A DNA stretch of 64,000 bases from Ewingella sp. CoE-038-23 (GTDB lineage Bacteria; Pseudomonadota; Gammaproteobacteria; Enterobacterales; Enterobacteriaceae): assembly GCF_040419245.1 (NCBI RefSeq), contig NZ_JAZHOH010000001.1, forward strand, positions 3,410,001-3,474,000, read 5' to 3'. The position numbers and the translations under genes are program-made. Under the pieces are notes generated by a model. It saw only the letters and a list, made by a program, of their open reading frames with translations, was not told the origin of the DNA and ran no database searches. Shown in pieces: positions 32,737 to 44,240 of the stretch (its first letter is position 1; each line of letters starts with the position of its first letter).

Positions 32737-34101
32737 ATGAACGATAACCAAATGACCCCGCAGGAAAGCCGGGCGACGTGGGGACTAGGGATAGTTTTCT
32801 CTTTGCGCATGCTCGGCATGTTTATGGTGCTACCCGTCCTGACCACTTACGGTATGGCGCTCGCGGGTGCCAGTGAAACACTTATCGGCATTGCTATCGG
32901 TATCTATGGACTGGCACAGGCCGTCTTCCAAATTCCTTTTGGCCTGCTCTCCGACCGCGTTGGCCGCAAGCCGCTGATCGTCTTCGGGCTTATCATCTTC
33001 TGTATCGGTAGCGTGGTTGCCGCATCAACAGATTCAATCTGGGGCGTGATCATTGGCCGCGCGATGCAAGGCTCGGGCGCGATTGCTGCCGCCGTGATGG
33101 CGCTGCTGTCTGACTTAACGCGCGAGCAGAACCGCACCAAGGCGATGGCCTTTATCGGCATCAGCTTTGGTATCACCTTTGCTATCGCCATGGTGCTCGG
33201 CCCAATCATTACCCATGCGTGGGGCCTGCATGCGCTGTTCTGGGCCATCGCCCTGCTGACGATTATTGCCATTGTTATCACGCTGTTGGTGGTCCCGGCT
33301 CCAGCGACCCACATCCTTAACCGTGAATCGAGCATGGTGAAAGGCAGCTTTGGCAAGGTGTTGGCGAACAAGAAACTGTTGAAGCTTAACTTCGGCATTC
33401 TCTGTCTGCACATTCTGCTGATGTCGAGCTTCGTGGTGCTGCCACAAGTGATGGAGCACGCGGGCTTCCCGCCGAGCGAGCACTGGCGTGTCTATCTGGT
33501 GACTATGCTTGTCTCCTTCGTGGCGGTCATTCCGGTCATCATCTACGCCGAATCTAAGCGTCACATGAAGCAAGTTTTCATGGGCTGCGTGGCGGTGTTG
33601 CTGCTGGCTGAGCTGGTGCTGTGGTATGCCGGTCTGCGCCTGTGGGTGGTGATTGCCGGCATCCAGCTGTTCTTCTTAGCTTTCAACGTGATGGAAGCCA
33701 TCCTGCCTTCGCTTATCAGCAAAGAGTCTCCGGCGGGCTATAAAGGCACGGCGATGGGCGTTTACTCCACCAGCCAGTTTATCGGCGTGGCCATCGGCGG
33801 CAGCTTGGGGGGTTACGTTTACGGAGCGGGCGGTGCTGGCGCAGTCTTCTTGGTTTGCGCGGCGATTGCCGTGGTCTGGCTGATTGTCAGCGCCACCATG
33901 AGCGAACCGCCTTACGTCAGCAGCCTGCGCATTACGCTGTCTGAGCTGGCGGTGAAAGACTCGGCCCTTGAAGCACGCATCAAAGCCCAGCCGGGCGTTG
34001 CCGAAGCGATTGTAGTGCCGGAAGAACTGAGTGCTTATGTCAAAGTCGACACCAAACAGACCAACCGCAAAGCGCTAGAGCAACTGGTCGCCATTGCCTA
34101 A
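32737..34101 (+). CDS. yajR: MFS transporter YajR
   Basis: YajR is a proton-coupled MFS exporter of unknown substrate. The 454 residues contain 12 membrane segments, motif A in FGLLSDRVGRKPLIVFGL, and a C-terminal soluble domain (from about 385, LRITLSELAVKDSALEARIKAQPGVAEAIVVPEELSAYVKVD) with the ferredoxin-like YAM fold that distinguishes YajR from other MFS proteins. It lies between cyoE and yajQ, as in E. coli. Confidence 0.94.
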   Translation: MNDNQMTPQESRATWGLGIVFSLRMLGMFMVLPVLTTYGMALAGASETLIGIAIGIYGLAQAVFQIPFGLLSDRVGRKPLIVFGLIIFCIGSVVAASTDSIWGVIIGRAMQGSGAIAAAVMALLSDLTREQNRTKAMAFIGISFGITFAIAMVLGPIITHAWGLHALFWAIALLTIIAIVITLLVVPAPATHILNRESSMVKGSFGKVLANKKLLKLNFGILCLHILLMSSFVVLPQVMEHAGFPPSEHWRVYLVTMLVSFVAVIPVIIYAESKRHMKQVFMGCVAVLLLAELVLWYAGLRLWVVIAGIQLFFLAFNVMEAILPSLISKESPAGYKGTAMGVYSTSQFIGVAIGGSLGGYVYGAGGAGAVFLVCAAIAVVWLIVSATMSEPPYVSSLRITLSELAVKDSALEARIKAQPGVAEAIVVPEELSAYVKVDTKQTNRKALEQLVAIA

Positions 34102-34118
34102 TACTTTGATGAGATAAT

Positions 34119-34149
34119 AAAAAAGGACGCTCACAGGGCGTCCTTTTTT
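34119..34149. terminator. Bidirectional terminator between yajR and yajQ
   Basis: AAAAGGACGC/GCGTCCTTTT form a 10-bp stem with flanking A and T runs between two convergent genes. Confidence 0.88.
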
Positions 34150-34165
34150 GTTTGCGACAGGGCAA

Positions 34166-34657
34166 TCAGTCGCGGAAGTTCTTAAACTGGAAAGGCTGGC
34201 CCAAATCACCTTTGCGCACCAGCGCCATCACGGCTTGCAGGTCATCACGCGCTTTACCCGTCACGCGGATTTCATCGCCCTGAACCTGAGTCTGCACTTT
34301 GATTTTGCTGTCTTTAATCAGCTTAACAATCTTCTTGGCAACCGCAGATTCAATCCCTGAGTGCAGTTTAGCTTCTACGCTGTAAGTCTTGCCGCTGTGA
34401 TCCATTTTCTCAGGGATCTCCAGCGCCGCGCCTTCAATGCCACGTTTTGCCAGCTTTTCACGCAGAATATCAACCAGTTGGTTCACCTGAAAATCAGATT
34501 CGCTGGCGACTTTGATGGTTTCGTTTTTCTCATTCAGCTCGAAGCTGGCGGGAATGTTGCGGAAATCCCAACGGGTTTGCAGTTCACGGCTAGCGTTGTC
34601 GACCGCGTTGAGCACTTCCTGCATGTCGATTTCAGAAACAATGTCGAATGACGGCAT
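34166..34657 (-). CDS. yajQ: YajQ-family nucleotide-binding protein
   Basis: YajQ proteins bind nucleotides, and relatives bind cyclic di-GMP; the E. coli role is unsettled. The 163-residue protein has the two-domain YajQ signature: [25 protein letters not shown] at the N-terminus and [35 protein letters not shown] at the C-terminus. GGGAG precedes the start. It is divergent from panE. Confidence 0.95.
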   Translation of the reverse strand: MPSFDIVSEIDMQEVLNAVDNASRELQTRWDFRNIPASFELNEKNETIKVASESDFQVNQLVDILREKLAKRGIEGAALEIPEKMDHSGKTYSVEAKLHSGIESAVAKKIVKLIKDSKIKVQTQVQGDEIRVTGKARDDLQAVMALVRKGDLGQPFQFKNFRD

Positions 34658-34916
34658 AATCGCTTCTCCCTGGGGCTTTAACCCATGTCGTTATGATGAT
34701 AAGTCTTATGATGGCGTGCATAATACCGCCTTCGCTCATTGAAGCCAAAAATAAGCCGTCGGTTTTTATTAGGCTGGCCGTTAAGATGGTGCCGATGGGC
34801 GAAAATATGTGACACACAGCACAGAATGCTATACTAAAAAATACAAATTAATAACAAATTAGAAACATTAAATTCGATTTACTGAGTATGTTAGATCTGA
34901 TTGCTCAGGAGGCATA

Positions 34917-35831
34917 ATGAAAATTACAGTTCTTGGCTGCGGTGCCCTGGGGCAGCTTTGGCTATCTACCCTGTACCAACAAGGCCATGACGTACAAGGT
35001 TGGGTACGCATTCCACAGCCTTTTGTTGCCGTTAACGTGATATCGCCGGACGGCGTGGCGTTCAACCGTAACCTCCCAACCAATGACCCGCAGCATTTGG
35101 CCGAAAGCGAACTGCTGTTGGTGACGCTAAAAGCCTGGCAAGTTTCCGGCGCGGTGAGCGCTCTAATGCCGATGCTCAACGACAATTGCATTCTGCTGCT
35201 GCTGCATAACGGCATGGGTACCATTGATGAATTACCGGCCAGCCGCCTGTCCATTTTACAAGGGGCGACCACCCACGCCGCACGCCACGAGGGCAATGCC
35301 ATTCTGCACGTTGCCGCCGGGATAACCCATATCGGCCCGGTATCTGCGCGAGGCGCGGCTTCCAGCCATATCGCCGACGTGCTGCATGACGCCCTGCCCG
35401 ACGTGGCCTGGCATAACAACATCTACCCTTCTCTATGGAACAAGCTGGCGGTTAACTGCGTGATTAACCCTCTGACCGCCGTACATAATTGTACTAATGG
35501 CGACTTGCTGGGATTTAGCAGCGAAATAGAGCAGATTTGCGCCGAAGTGGCGGAAGTGATGGCGATTGAGGGATATCAAACTCACGCAGAGTCCCTGTTG
35601 AGCTATGTGTATCAGGTGATCGACACCACGGCCGCCAACCACTCGTCGATGTTGCAGGACATTCGCACTCAGCGTCACACAGAAATCGACTATATTACCG
35701 GCTATGTTATCCGCCGCGGGCGCAAGCACGGGCTGACTCTGCCGGTGAACAGTCACTTATTCGATACCGTTAAAAGAAAGGAAAATGGCTATGAGTGTTT
35801 CGGTTCTGGTCTGCCTGGCACCTGGGAGTGA
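34917..35831 (+). CDS. panE: 2-dehydropantoate 2-reductase
   Basis: PanE reduces ketopantoate to pantoate with NADPH in CoA synthesis. The 304-residue protein starts with the Rossmann motif [11 protein letters not shown], followed by the pantoate-specific segments [25 protein letters not shown] and the catalytic Lys region [21 protein letters not shown] precedes the ATG closely. Its last 41 bases overlap yajL, as in E. coli, so the two are co-transcribed and probably translationally coupled. Confidence 0.96.
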   Translation: MKITVLGCGALGQLWLSTLYQQGHDVQGWVRIPQPFVAVNVISPDGVAFNRNLPTNDPQHLAESELLLVTLKAWQVSGAVSALMPMLNDNCILLLLHNGMGTIDELPASRLSILQGATTHAARHEGNAILHVAAGITHIGPVSARGAASSHIADVLHDALPDVAWHNNIYPSLWNKLAVNCVINPLTAVHNCTNGDLLGFSSEIEQICAEVAEVMAIEGYQTHAESLLSYVYQVIDTTAANHSSMLQDIRTQRHTEIDYITGYVIRRGRKHGLTLPVNSHLFDTVKRKENGYECFGSGLPGTWE

Positions 35832-36396
35832 GGAAATTGAGGCCGTCACGGCCATCGACTTGCTGGTTCGAGCCGGTGCCAAAGTGACCACGGCAAGCGT
35901 AGCAGGCGACGGCGCGCTGGAAATCACCTGTTCGCGCGGCGTGCGGCTGCTGGCCGATGCCCCACTGGTGGATGTCGCCGATAACGACTTTGACGCCATT
36001 GTTCTGCCGGGCGGCGTGAAAGGCGCCGAGTGCTTCCGCGACAGCCCGCTGCTGGTGGAAACCGTTCGCCAGATGCACTTTGCCGGTAAAGTTGTCGCTG
36101 CCATCTGCGCCGCGCCAGCCCTGGTGCTGGAGTATCACGACTTATTCCCTATCGCCAATATCACCGGTTTTCCAGGGTTGAAAGATAAAATCGCCGCCAA
36201 CAAATGGTCAGATCGCCGGGTGATGCATGACCCTCGGGTTAATTTGCTTACCAGTCAGGGGCCGGGCAGTTCGATGGAGTTCACCCTAAAGTTGATCGAA
36301 CTGCTGTTCGACCGGCCAAAAGCGGCGGAGATTGCCGCTCAGCTAGTCATGTCTCCGGGAATTTATAATTTCACTGACGAAGGGGCGCGTGAGTAA
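35791..36396 (+). CDS. yajL: DJ-1/PfpI-family chaperone/deglycase YajL
   Basis: YajL is a DJ-1 relative involved in protection against oxidative and glycation damage. The 201 residues show the nucleophile elbow [10 protein letters not shown] with the reactive Cys, the supporting Glu near position 15 ([10 protein letters not shown]), and [16 protein letters not shown]. Two in-frame ATGs exist; the second at 35791 has AAGGA 8 bases upstream and matches E. coli MSASALVC, while the first at 35785 is too close to that site. Confidence 0.94.
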   Translation: MSVSVLVCLAPGSEEIEAVTAIDLLVRAGAKVTTASVAGDGALEITCSRGVRLLADAPLVDVADNDFDAIVLPGGVKGAECFRDSPLLVETVRQMHFAGKVVAAICAAPALVLEYHDLFPIANITGFPGLKDKIAANKWSDRRVMHDPRVNLLTSQGPGSSMEFTLKLIELLFDRPKAAEIAAQLVMSPGIYNFTDEGARE

Positions 36397-36433
36397 TCGC
36401 TCACTATCGTTTGATGGCATTGAGAAAAGACCA

Positions 36434-36466
36434 TAAAAAAACCCGGCATGGCCGGGTTTTGTTTTT
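36434..36466. terminator. Bidirectional terminator between yajL and thiI
   Basis: AAACCCGGC/GCCGGGTTT form a 9-bp stem with an ATG loop, flanked by A and T runs, between convergent genes. Confidence 0.88.
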
Positions 36467-36481
36467 AGCGCGCGATAAGGC

Positions 36482-37930
36482 TTAAGGGCGGTAAACTTTA
36501 ACGTTGGTGTAGCCCTGCTCAAGCAGATAGAGCGCCTGTAGGCGGCTCATCACGCCGCGCTCGCAGTACAGCAAGTAGGTTTTGCTCTGGTCCAAATCGG
36601 CGAACTGGGTGCTCAACTTGTAGAAAGGCACGGCCTTGATTTCGACATTTTCCAGCTCCAGCGGCTTCTCTTCCGCTTCGTCTGGCGCACGGATATCCAG
36701 AAGAATGTCAGTACTTACTAACTCAGCCACGGTTTCGACTTCTTTCACTTCCTGCGCGGCTTGTTCAGCAATCTGGCGAATATCCTGGTTCTGCGCTTCG
36801 CTAACCACTTTGTCGAGAATCGAGAAGTCGAACATCTGCTCTTCGGCTTCGATTTTCTCTTTAACGGCTTTCACGGTCGGGCTTTTAGAAATCACGCCGC
36901 AATATTCCGGCATGGTTTTAGCAAAGTCTTCAGTGCCAATTTGGCGAGCCAGATTGATGATGTGCTCTTTATCGTGAGAGATAAGCGGACGCAGGATCAG
37001 CGTGTCTGTCGCATTGTCGATGAGACGCAGGTTGGTCAGCGTTTGGCTGGAAACCTGCCCCAGCGCCTCGCCCGTTACCAGCGCCTGAACGCCGTAACGC
37101 TCGGCGATTTGCGAAGCTGCGCGCACCATCATGCGTTTCAACACCACGCCCATCTGGCCATCTTCGACTTTCTCAAGGATTTCACCCACCACCGGCTCGA
37201 AGTCGATAGCGATGAAACGCACTTTGTGTGAGCTGCCAAAACGGTTCCACAGGTAGTAAGCCACCTGCTTCACGCCGATTTCATGGGCTGAGCCGCCAAG
37301 GTTGAAGAAGCAGTAATGCACGCGGCAGCCGCGACGCATCAACATATAGCTCGACACGCCGGAGTCAAACCCGCCGGAGATCAGCGACAGAACGTCTTCC
37401 TGCGTCCCAATCGGGTAGCCGCCCAGACCTTCGTGACGGCTTTTGATCAGCACCAGCTGGTCGTCGTTGATTTCCAACTTCACGGTCACCTGCGGATTGG
37501 TCAGATTAACGCGCGCAGATTCAACGTGTTGATTCAAACCACCGCCAACATAGCGCTCGACGTCGCCGGAGCTGAAGCTATGTTTACCACGGCGCTTCAC
37601 GCGCACGCAGAAGGTTTTGCCTTCAACTTCAGGGCCATAAGCTTCCAGCGCCTGCTCGAAGATATTGTGCATGTCGGTGTAAGGACGATCTTCCACTTCT
37701 TCGACGTGACGAATGCCGGGAATGCGGCACAGCAATTCGATAATCAAGTCGTGTTTACTTTCGTCTTTACTGCGAACTTCGATATGATCCCAGTGGCGAA
37801 CCACAGCCAATGACTCATCCTGAGGTTTAATGATGTTGCGAATGCTGCTTGCGAGGATCTTAATGAAGCGCAAACGCACAGATTGACTCTTGATGGTGAT
37901 TTCTGGGAACAATTTAATGATAAACTTCAT
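36482..37930 (-). CDS. thiI: tRNA 4-thiouridine synthase / thiamine sulfur carrier enzyme ThiI
   Basis: ThiI makes 4-thiouridine at position 8 of tRNA and transfers sulfur for the thiazole of thiamine. The 482 residues hold an N-terminal ferredoxin-like and THUMP domain (about 1-165), a PP-loop domain ([17 protein letters not shown]), a partner Cys in [13 protein letters not shown] and a C-terminal rhodanese domain whose persulfide Cys is in [16 protein letters not shown]. Divergent from xseB-ispA-dxs, the same layout as E. coli. Confidence 0.96.
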   Translation of the reverse strand: MKFIIKLFPEITIKSQSVRLRFIKILASSIRNIIKPQDESLAVVRHWDHIEVRSKDESKHDLIIELLCRIPGIRHVEEVEDRPYTDMHNIFEQALEAYGPEVEGKTFCVRVKRRGKHSFSSGDVERYVGGGLNQHVESARVNLTNPQVTVKLEINDDQLVLIKSRHEGLGGYPIGTQEDVLSLISGGFDSGVSSYMLMRRGCRVHYCFFNLGGSAHEIGVKQVAYYLWNRFGSSHKVRFIAIDFEPVVGEILEKVEDGQMGVVLKRMMVRAASQIAERYGVQALVTGEALGQVSSQTLTNLRLIDNATDTLILRPLISHDKEHIINLARQIGTEDFAKTMPEYCGVISKSPTVKAVKEKIEAEEQMFDFSILDKVVSEAQNQDIRQIAEQAAQEVKEVETVAELVSTDILLDIRAPDEAEEKPLELENVEIKAVPFYKLSTQFADLDQSKTYLLYCERGVMSRLQALYLLEQGYTNVKVYRP

Positions 37931-38255
37931 AGCAGTCTTTTGTTAGCAGTGAGAAAACAGGGAATGAGTGGCTGGATCAGGCTGAAAGCGCCTATTATTG
38001 TTAAGCCCAACGCCGACTAACACTAACGAGTAATAGAGCCTGTTGGCATTTCAGCGTTGAATAGCCGTATAGCTTAACGATAATTTTGTTGAGCCAGATT
38101 CAGCGGCGCAAAGTATACCACTTTAAATAGGGTCTCTGCGCACAAAACCACACATCGGGTATGACGTCGAGACGGAATCCCGCCAGGGCGATGACTTACA
38201 TTGCAGCGTCACGCTGCTGCCCAACCTATCTGACCAACGAGTTTGAAAGAGAATT
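37931..38255. other. Divergent thiI-xseB intergenic region
   Basis: The 325-base gap separates two divergent operons. The only promoter-like element I can point to is TGGTATACT on the minus strand (38112-38120), an extended -10 facing thiI with no good -35. I see no TPP-type riboswitch and no reading frame. Confidence 0.5.
38112..38120 (-). promoter_or_regulatory. Possible extended -10 element for thiI
   Basis: TGGTATACT fits TG-N-TATAAT at most positions and faces thiI about 180 bases away; no matching -35 was found. Confidence 0.3.
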
Positions 38256-38498
38256 ATGCCGAAAAAAGCTGTAGCACCCGCCAACTTTGAAACTGCTCTG
38301 GCCGAACTGGAACAGATTGTCTCTCGCCTCGAATCTGGCGAATTGCCGCTGGAAGACGCGCTGAATGAGTTCGAAACCGGCGTGCAATTGGCCCGTCAGG
38401 GACAGCAAAAATTGCAACAAGCCGAGCAACGCGTTCAAATCCTGCTGGATAGCGACAATGACGCCCCGCTGACACCTTTTACCCCGGACGCTGAGTGA
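38256..38498 (+). CDS. xseB: Exonuclease VII small subunit
   Basis: XseB joins XseA to form exonuclease VII, a single-strand DNA exonuclease. The 80-residue helical protein has the family core [36 protein letters not shown]. First gene of xseB-ispA-dxs; ispA begins 6 bases after its stop. Confidence 0.95.
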   Translation: MPKKAVAPANFETALAELEQIVSRLESGELPLEDALNEFETGVQLARQGQQKLQQAEQRVQILLDSDNDAPLTPFTPDAE

Positions 38499-38504
38499 TC
38501 TGTC

Positions 38505-39434
38505 ATGGCTGATATTGCACAACAAGCCGAAGGCATTGATTTCAACAGCCAGCTCCGTTCGGCGCAAAAACGTGTCGATCGGGCGCTAACCTCCTACATA
38601 GATGCCCAACCTTTTGCCGAGATGCCGCTGGCTCAGGCCATGCGCCACGGTGCGTTGTTGGGTGGAAAACGCCTGCGCCCTTATTTGGTCTATGCTACAG
38701 GTCAGCTGTTTGGTTTGCATTTGGACTCACTGAACGCCCCGGCGGCAGCCATTGAATGCATCCACGCCTATTCATTGATCCATGATGATTTACCCGCCAT
38801 GGATGATGATGACCTGCGTCGCGGTCAACCCACTTGCCACATTAAATTTGGCGAGGCGAACGCCATTTTGGCGGGTGATGCCTTACAAACGCTGGCCTTC
38901 ACTATTTTGGCCGACGGCCCGATGGGCGAAGTGCGGTTGCAAGATCGCCTGTCAATGATGTCTGAATTAGCCGCGGCCAGTGGTATTGCCGGCATGTGTG
39001 GCGGTCAGGCACTGGATTTGGCGGCTGAAGGTCAACAGATCGATCTGCAAGCCTTAGAGCAGATCCATCGCCACAAAACCGGCGCACTGATCCGCGCCGC
39101 GGTACGCATGGGGGCGTTAGCCGCGGGTGAAAAAGGCCGCGCTGCGCTTCCTCAATTGGATATTTATGCCCAAGCCATTGGCCTGGCGTTTCAGGTTCAG
39201 GATGACATTCTGGACGTGATTGGCGACACCGAAAAACTCGGTAAACGTCAGGGAGCCGATCAGCAACTCGGCAAAAGTACCTATCCCGCACTGCTGGGAC
39301 TGGATGGCGCACAAGCGAAAGCCAAAGACCTCTATCAAGAAGCGGTCGCGGCATTAGAACAGCTGGCCGCACTTTCTTACAATACGGCACCGCTGCACGC
39401 ATTAGCCCGCTTCGTGATTGAACGCGATAATTGA
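38505..39434 (+). CDS. ispA: Farnesyl diphosphate synthase
   Basis: IspA condenses DMAPP with two IPP to farnesyl diphosphate, precursor of undecaprenyl phosphate (used by the gtr enzymes in this window), quinones and heme O. The 309-residue protein has both Asp-rich motifs: SLIHDDLPAMDDDDLRRGQPT and FQVQDDILDVIGD. The N-terminus is about ten residues longer than E. coli IspA. Six bases after xseB and about 85 before dxs. Confidence 0.96.
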   Translation: MADIAQQAEGIDFNSQLRSAQKRVDRALTSYIDAQPFAEMPLAQAMRHGALLGGKRLRPYLVYATGQLFGLHLDSLNAPAAAIECIHAYSLIHDDLPAMDDDDLRRGQPTCHIKFGEANAILAGDALQTLAFTILADGPMGEVRLQDRLSMMSELAAASGIAGMCGGQALDLAAEGQQIDLQALEQIHRHKTGALIRAAVRMGALAAGEKGRAALPQLDIYAQAIGLAFQVQDDILDVIGDTEKLGKRQGADQQLGKSTYPALLGLDGAQAKAKDLYQEAVAALEQLAALSYNTAPLHALARFVIERDN

Positions 39435-39520
39435 TATAGCCGGGCCATGGGCGTTGTGACATGGAAGCAACAACGCCCGCGAGGCAGCCTATATGCCGTT
39501 GAACTTACTATGAGCAACTC

Positions 39521-41383
39521 ATGAGTCTTGAATTAGCCAAATACCCGACCTTGGCGCTGGCGGAGAATCCCGAAGAACTCCGTTCGCTTCCTAAAGAGAG
39601 CTTGCCAAAGCTCTGCGACGAACTTCGCCAATACCTATTGGCCAGCGTCAGCCAGTCCAGCGGGCATTTTGCGTCCGGTTTGGGCACGGTTGAACTGACC
39701 GTCGCGATGCACTACGTCTATAACACGCCATTCGACAGTCTGGTGTGGGACGTCGGCCATCAGGCCTATCCGCACAAAATCCTGACCGGCCGCCGCGACA
39801 GAATTTCCACTATCCGCCAAAAAGATGGCCTGCATCCCTTCCCGTGGCGCGGAGAGAGCGAGTTTGACACCCTGTCCGTGGGTCACTCCTCCACCTCGAT
39901 CAGTGCCGGTTTAGGCATGGCCGTGGCCGCCGAGCGCGAAGGCAAAGGCCGCCGGACCATCTGTGTGATTGGTGATGGCGCCATCACCGCCGGTATGGCA
40001 TTTGAAGCGATGAACCACGCGGGTGACATCAAGTCAGACATGCTGGTGGTGCTCAACGACAATGAAATGTCGATTTCTGAGAACGTCGGCGCGCTGAATA
40101 ATCATCTGGCACAGCTGCTCTCCGGCAAGCTTTACTCGCGCCTGCGCGAAGGCGGCAAGAAGGTGCTGTCCGGCATTCCTCCAATTAAAGAGCTGGTGCG
40201 CCGCACGGAAGAACATCTGAAAGGCATGATGGTGCCTGGCACTTTGTTCGAAGAGCTGGGCTTTAACTATATCGGCCCGGTTGACGGCCATGACGTGCTG
40301 GCGCTGGTGCAGACGCTGAAAAACATGCGCGAGCTGAAAGGCCCGCAGCTGCTGCACATCATGACCAAGAAAGGCAAAGGCTATGAGCCAGCCGAGAAAG
40401 ATCCGATCAGCTGGCACGCCGTGCCGAAATTTGATCCGCTGTTAGGCACGCTGCCGAAAAGCAAAGAAGGGTTGCCGACTTACTCTAAAGTGTTTGGCGA
40501 CTGGTTGTGCGAAACCGCCGCCAAAGACAGCAAGCTGATGGCGGTCACTCCGGCGATGCGCGAAGGCTCCGGCATGGTGCGCTTCTCCAAAGAATATCCA
40601 CAGCAGTATTTCGACGTGGCGATTGCCGAGCAGCACGCGGTGACCTTTGCCGCCGGGCTGGCTATCGGCGGCTACAAGCCGATCGTCGCCATCTACTCGA
40701 CCTTCTTGCAGCGCGCCTACGATCAGGTGATCCACGACGTGGCGATTCAAAACCTGCCGGTGCTTTTCGCCATCGACCGTGGCGGTATCGTCGGTGCCGA
40801 CGGCCAGACCCATCAGGGCGCGTTTGACCTGTCCTTCCTGCGCTGCATCCCGAACATGGTCATCATGACGCCGAGCGATGAGAACGAATGTCGCCAGATG
40901 CTGCACACCGGCTACCACTATCAAGAGGGTCCGGTGGCGGTGCGTTACCCTCGTGGCAACGGAACCGGCGCGGAGTGTACGCCGCTGGCCTCCTTACCAA
41001 TGGGTAAAGGCATTGTGCGTCGCGAAGGCGAGAAAATCGCCATCCTAAACTTCGGCACCCTGCTGCCAGAAGCCAACGCCGTGGCCGAAAAGCTGAATGC
41101 GACGCTGGTCGATATGCGTTTCGTTAAACCTCTCGACGAAGCTCTGGTGCTCGAGCTGGCTTCTAGCCATGAAGTGCTGGTAACGCTGGAAGAGAACGCC
41201 ATCATGGGTGGCGCGGGCAGCGGCGTGAATGAGCTGCTGATGTCCAAACGCCTGATGGTGCCGGTGCTGAATATTGGTTTGCCGGACCACTTCGTCTCTC
41301 AAGGCACACAGGACGAAGTGCGCCGCGACATTGGTCTGGACGCCGAAGGCATCGAACGCCAAATCAACGACTGGCTGGCCTAA
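39521..41383 (+). CDS. dxs: 1-deoxy-D-xylulose-5-phosphate synthase
   Basis: DXS condenses pyruvate and glyceraldehyde 3-phosphate using thiamine diphosphate, the first and flux-setting step of the MEP pathway and also a feed to thiamine and pyridoxal synthesis. The 620-residue protein shows the ThDP motif [24 protein letters not shown], the catalytic Glu in [17 protein letters not shown] and the phosphate-binding loop [10 protein letters not shown]. In operon with xseB and ispA. Confidence 0.97.
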   Translation: MSLELAKYPTLALAENPEELRSLPKESLPKLCDELRQYLLASVSQSSGHFASGLGTVELTVAMHYVYNTPFDSLVWDVGHQAYPHKILTGRRDRISTIRQKDGLHPFPWRGESEFDTLSVGHSSTSISAGLGMAVAAEREGKGRRTICVIGDGAITAGMAFEAMNHAGDIKSDMLVVLNDNEMSISENVGALNNHLAQLLSGKLYSRLREGGKKVLSGIPPIKELVRRTEEHLKGMMVPGTLFEELGFNYIGPVDGHDVLALVQTLKNMRELKGPQLLHIMTKKGKGYEPAEKDPISWHAVPKFDPLLGTLPKSKEGLPTYSKVFGDWLCETAAKDSKLMAVTPAMREGSGMVRFSKEYPQQYFDVAIAEQHAVTFAAGLAIGGYKPIVAIYSTFLQRAYDQVIHDVAIQNLPVLFAIDRGGIVGADGQTHQGAFDLSFLRCIPNMVIMTPSDENECRQMLHTGYHYQEGPVAVRYPRGNGTGAECTPLASLPMGKGIVRREGEKIAILNFGTLLPEANAVAEKLNATLVDMRFVKPLDEALVLELASSHEVLVTLEENAIMGGAGSGVNELLMSKRLMVPVLNIGLPDHFVSQGTQDEVRRDIGLDAEGIERQINDWLA

Positions 41384-41540
41384 CCGCCGCCGCATCTCCC
41401 CTCTTTAGCTATTTTAAAGAGGGGAGCTTCACACTTACTCCCGCCGTTATCCTGCTCTCCGTCCTGCCTGAACTACACTTATAGCGTGCTATGAATCTGC
41501 ACAGGTTGTTCTTGAATAAAAACAACAAGCAGGAGGAATG

Positions 41541-42515
41541 ATGCAACGCATTACACTAGGAAAAACCGATCTTGAGGTGTCACGCCTGTGTTTGGGCTGT
41601 ATGACCTTTGGCGAGCCGGACCGCGGCTCTCACGCCTGGACTCTGCCCGAAGAGAGCAGCCGCCCTATCATTAAGCAGGCGCTGGACGCCGGAATTAATT
41701 TCTTCGATACCTCCAATAACTACTCCGATGGCAGTAGCGAAGAAATTATTGGCCGCGCGCTGAAAGAGTACGCCCGGCGTGAAGACCTGGTGGTCGCCAC
41801 CAAGGTCTACAATGCCGTCACCGGCCTCAAGCCGGGGCTGTCTCGCGCTTCAATTCTGCAATCCATTGATGACAGCCTGCGGCGCTTGGACATGGAGTAC
41901 GTGGACCTGCTGCAAATCCATCGCTGGGACTATGAGACGCCCATCGAAGAGACGCTGGAAGCACTGAATGACGTGGTGAAAGCAGGCAAGGCGCGCTACA
42001 TCGGCGCGTCTTCCATGCATGCCCGGCAATTCAAGCTGGCGCTCGAAGTGTCGGCGAAAAACGGCTGGGCGTCGTTTGTCTCGATGCAGGATCAGTACAA
42101 TCTGATCCAGCGCGAAGAGGAAAATGACATGCACCCGCTCTGCGTGCAGGAGAATATCGCCGTCCTGCCGTGGAGCCCGCTGGCGCGAGGCAAACTGACG
42201 CGGCCTTGGGGCGAAACCACGGCGCGATCGGTTTCCGATGAAGTCAGCCAAAAGCTGTATGACGCCACGGATGCTGTTGATGCCAAAGTTGCCGAGCGTC
42301 TGGAGAAAGTGGCTGAGGACCACGGCGTTCCGCGGGCGCAAATTGCCTTGGCGTGGCTGTTGGCCAAGCCTGCGGTTACTGCACCAATCATCGGTGCCTC
42401 GCGCCCTGCCCACCTTGAAGACGCTATTGCGGCGCTGCAAGTGAAGCTATCGATAGAAGAGATTGCCGAGCTGGAGATGGCCTATCAGCCGCATGAGGCG
42501 ACGGGCTATAAATAA
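41541..42515 (+). CDS. yajO: Aldo-keto reductase YajO
   Basis: YajO is a NADPH-dependent aldo-keto reductase; in E. coli it has been linked to thiamine precursor formation (ribose 5-phosphate reduction). The 324-residue barrel has the AKR tetrad: Asp in FFDTSNNYSDG with Tyr, Lys in VVATKVYN and His in LLQIHRWDYETPIEETLEAL. AGGAGG lies immediately before two consecutive ATGs; the second (41541) gives better spacing and matches the single-Met E. coli start. It follows dxs on the same strand. Confidence 0.92.
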   Translation: MQRITLGKTDLEVSRLCLGCMTFGEPDRGSHAWTLPEESSRPIIKQALDAGINFFDTSNNYSDGSSEEIIGRALKEYARREDLVVATKVYNAVTGLKPGLSRASILQSIDDSLRRLDMEYVDLLQIHRWDYETPIEETLEALNDVVKAGKARYIGASSMHARQFKLALEVSAKNGWASFVSMQDQYNLIQREEENDMHPLCVQENIAVLPWSPLARGKLTRPWGETTARSVSDEVSQKLYDATDAVDAKVAERLEKVAEDHGVPRAQIALAWLLAKPAVTAPIIGASRPAHLEDAIAALQVKLSIEEIAELEMAYQPHEATGYK

Positions 42516-42534
42516 TCGCGGTGAGGGGAAGGCG

Positions 42535-42571
42535 TAAAAAAGGCGCTGAAGCCAGAAGCTCAGCGCCTTTT
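42535..42571. terminator. Bidirectional terminator between yajO and pgpA
   Basis: AAAGGCGCTGA/TCAGCGCCTTT form an 11-bp stem with a 10-base loop between convergent genes, with A and T runs at the edges. Confidence 0.86.
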
Positions 42572-42587
42572 CACATTTCAAGTCGGC

Positions 42588-43148
42588 TTAAAACAGGCCA
42601 ATCGGCCAGTGATGCCCAACCAAATAGATAATGCCTGCGGCAAAAATCCCGGCGATAACATCATCAATCATGATACCCATGCCGCCATGAACATTGCGGT
42701 CGAACCAGCGGATAGGCCACGGCTTCCAGATATCCAGAATGCGGAATACCACAAAACCGCCGACGATCCACTGCCAATCATTGACTGGCAGCGCCATCAG
42801 CGTGATCCACATGCCGACAAACTCATCCCACACGATGCTGCCGTGATCGTGAACCTGCATGTCTCTGGCCGTTTGGCGGCAGAGGTAAACCCCGATACAG
42901 ATGCTGAACATCACCACCAGCGAGTAAAGCTGCCACGGCAGGTAGGTCAGCACGATCCAGAAAGGGATCGCGGCAATCGAACCGGCAGTGCCCGGCCCGT
43001 AAGGGAAAAGCCCGCTGCCAAAGCCGGTAGCCAGCAAGTGCCACGGGTTGCGCAGGTTAAGGCGCTTCTTCGCAGCGGCCATATCTCGTTTGTGGTCGCC
43101 GGTTTTACCTTTGTAGTTCTCAGGTCGCTTTTTATGGCTAACGGTCAC
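42588..43148 (-). CDS. pgpA: Phosphatidylglycerophosphatase A
   Basis: PgpA dephosphorylates phosphatidylglycerol phosphate in the inner membrane. The 186-residue protein has an N-terminal basic extension, then the family core [30 protein letters not shown], four membrane segments and the acidic site [17 protein letters not shown]. The likely start is GTG at 43148, overlapping the thiL stop as GTGA; an internal Met before [16 protein letters not shown] would give a length closer to E. coli PgpA. Confidence 0.93.
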   Translation of the reverse strand: MTVSHKKRPENYKGKTGDHKRDMAAAKKRLNLRNPWHLLATGFGSGLFPYGPGTAGSIAAIPFWIVLTYLPWQLYSLVVMFSICIGVYLCRQTARDMQVHDHGSIVWDEFVGMWITLMALPVNDWQWIVGGFVVFRILDIWKPWPIRWFDRNVHGGMGIMIDDVIAGIFAAGIIYLVGHHWPIGLF

Positions 43149-44131
43149 GCAACAACTCCTGCTGAAAAGTGATCAAACCCTTGCCAGTCAAGCTCCACCG
43201 GCTCGCCTGAACGCAAGAAGGTGATGCCTTCAGACAGCGGAGCCATCTGGCCGACACAGGTAAAATCAACGCCCAGATGGCTGAGGGCCACGTCCAGTGC
43301 GCCACGGTTGATTTCGGGAACGGTGAAGCAAAGCTCATAGTCTTCGCCACCGGTCAGCGCCCATTTCAGCGCCCGATCGCCATCCACGCTGCCCAGAAGT
43401 GCTTCTGACAACGGCAACGCGTCTAAGTCGATACGCGCGCCGCAGCCGCTGGCGGTCAGCACGTGTTTAAGGTCTGAAATCAGGCCGTCTGAGATATCAA
43501 TCGCCGCGGTGGCTAAACCACGCAGTGCCTGACCCTGCAAAATACGCGGCGTCGGGCGAAGGTGGCGTTGCAGCAGAGTGTCGCGATGCTCGGCATTGTC
43601 GACGGTCAGCTGATCCAGCAGCAGGGCCAGGCCTGCCGCGCTGTCGCCCAGCGAGCCGGTAACGAAGATCCAGTCACCGACGCCGGCACCGCTGCGCGTT
43701 AAGGCGCGATCCATAGGAATCAGCCCCTGAATGGTCAGGGTCATGCTTAATGGGCCACGGGTGGTGTCGCCGCCAATCAGTTGCATACCGTAGTAATTGA
43801 GCTGATCAAACAGGCTATCGCTAAAGGCTTCCAGCCACTCGGTGTTCACTTCCGGCAGGGTCAATGCCAGCGATACCCACGCCGGATCGGCGCCCATGGC
43901 GGCTAAATCACTGAGATTCACTGCCAATGCTTTATAACCGAGATCGGCCGGATCGATTGTTTTGAGGAAATGAATGCCTTCTACCAGGGTATCGGTACTT
44001 ACCGCTAATAGCTGCTTTTCAGCGACAGTCAGCAGAGCGCAGTCGTCGCCAATGCCTAACTGAACATCCCGGCGGGCCGTTCTGTACCGGTTGAAGTAGC
44101 GAGCTATTAAATCAAATTCGCCGCATGCCAT
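43145..44131 (-). CDS. thiL: Thiamine-monophosphate kinase
   Basis: ThiL phosphorylates thiamine phosphate to the active diphosphate cofactor. The 328-residue protein has the PurM/SelD-like fold with the Mg/ATP motifs [36 protein letters not shown] and GGDTTRG, plus [10 protein letters not shown]. Codons continue 11 residues further upstream, but [13 protein letters not shown] at 44131 matches the E. coli start exactly. Downstream of nusB with 240 bases between. Confidence 0.95.
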   Translation of the reverse strand: MACGEFDLIARYFNRYRTARRDVQLGIGDDCALLTVAEKQLLAVSTDTLVEGIHFLKTIDPADLGYKALAVNLSDLAAMGADPAWVSLALTLPEVNTEWLEAFSDSLFDQLNYYGMQLIGGDTTRGPLSMTLTIQGLIPMDRALTRSGAGVGDWIFVTGSLGDSAAGLALLLDQLTVDNAEHRDTLLQRHLRPTPRILQGQALRGLATAAIDISDGLISDLKHVLTASGCGARIDLDALPLSEALLGSVDGDRALKWALTGGEDYELCFTVPEINRGALDVALSHLGVDFTCVGQMAPLSEGITFLRSGEPVELDWQGFDHFSAGVVA

Positions 44132-44240
44132 AGTAAAATTCCAGATTGAGTCACCCAATATCATTCGAGCTGGTGCCTAGCTGCGCAAGGAGCAACACCG
44201 GCGCGCCTGCCAACTGAATGGTGAGGGAGAAAAATGACTA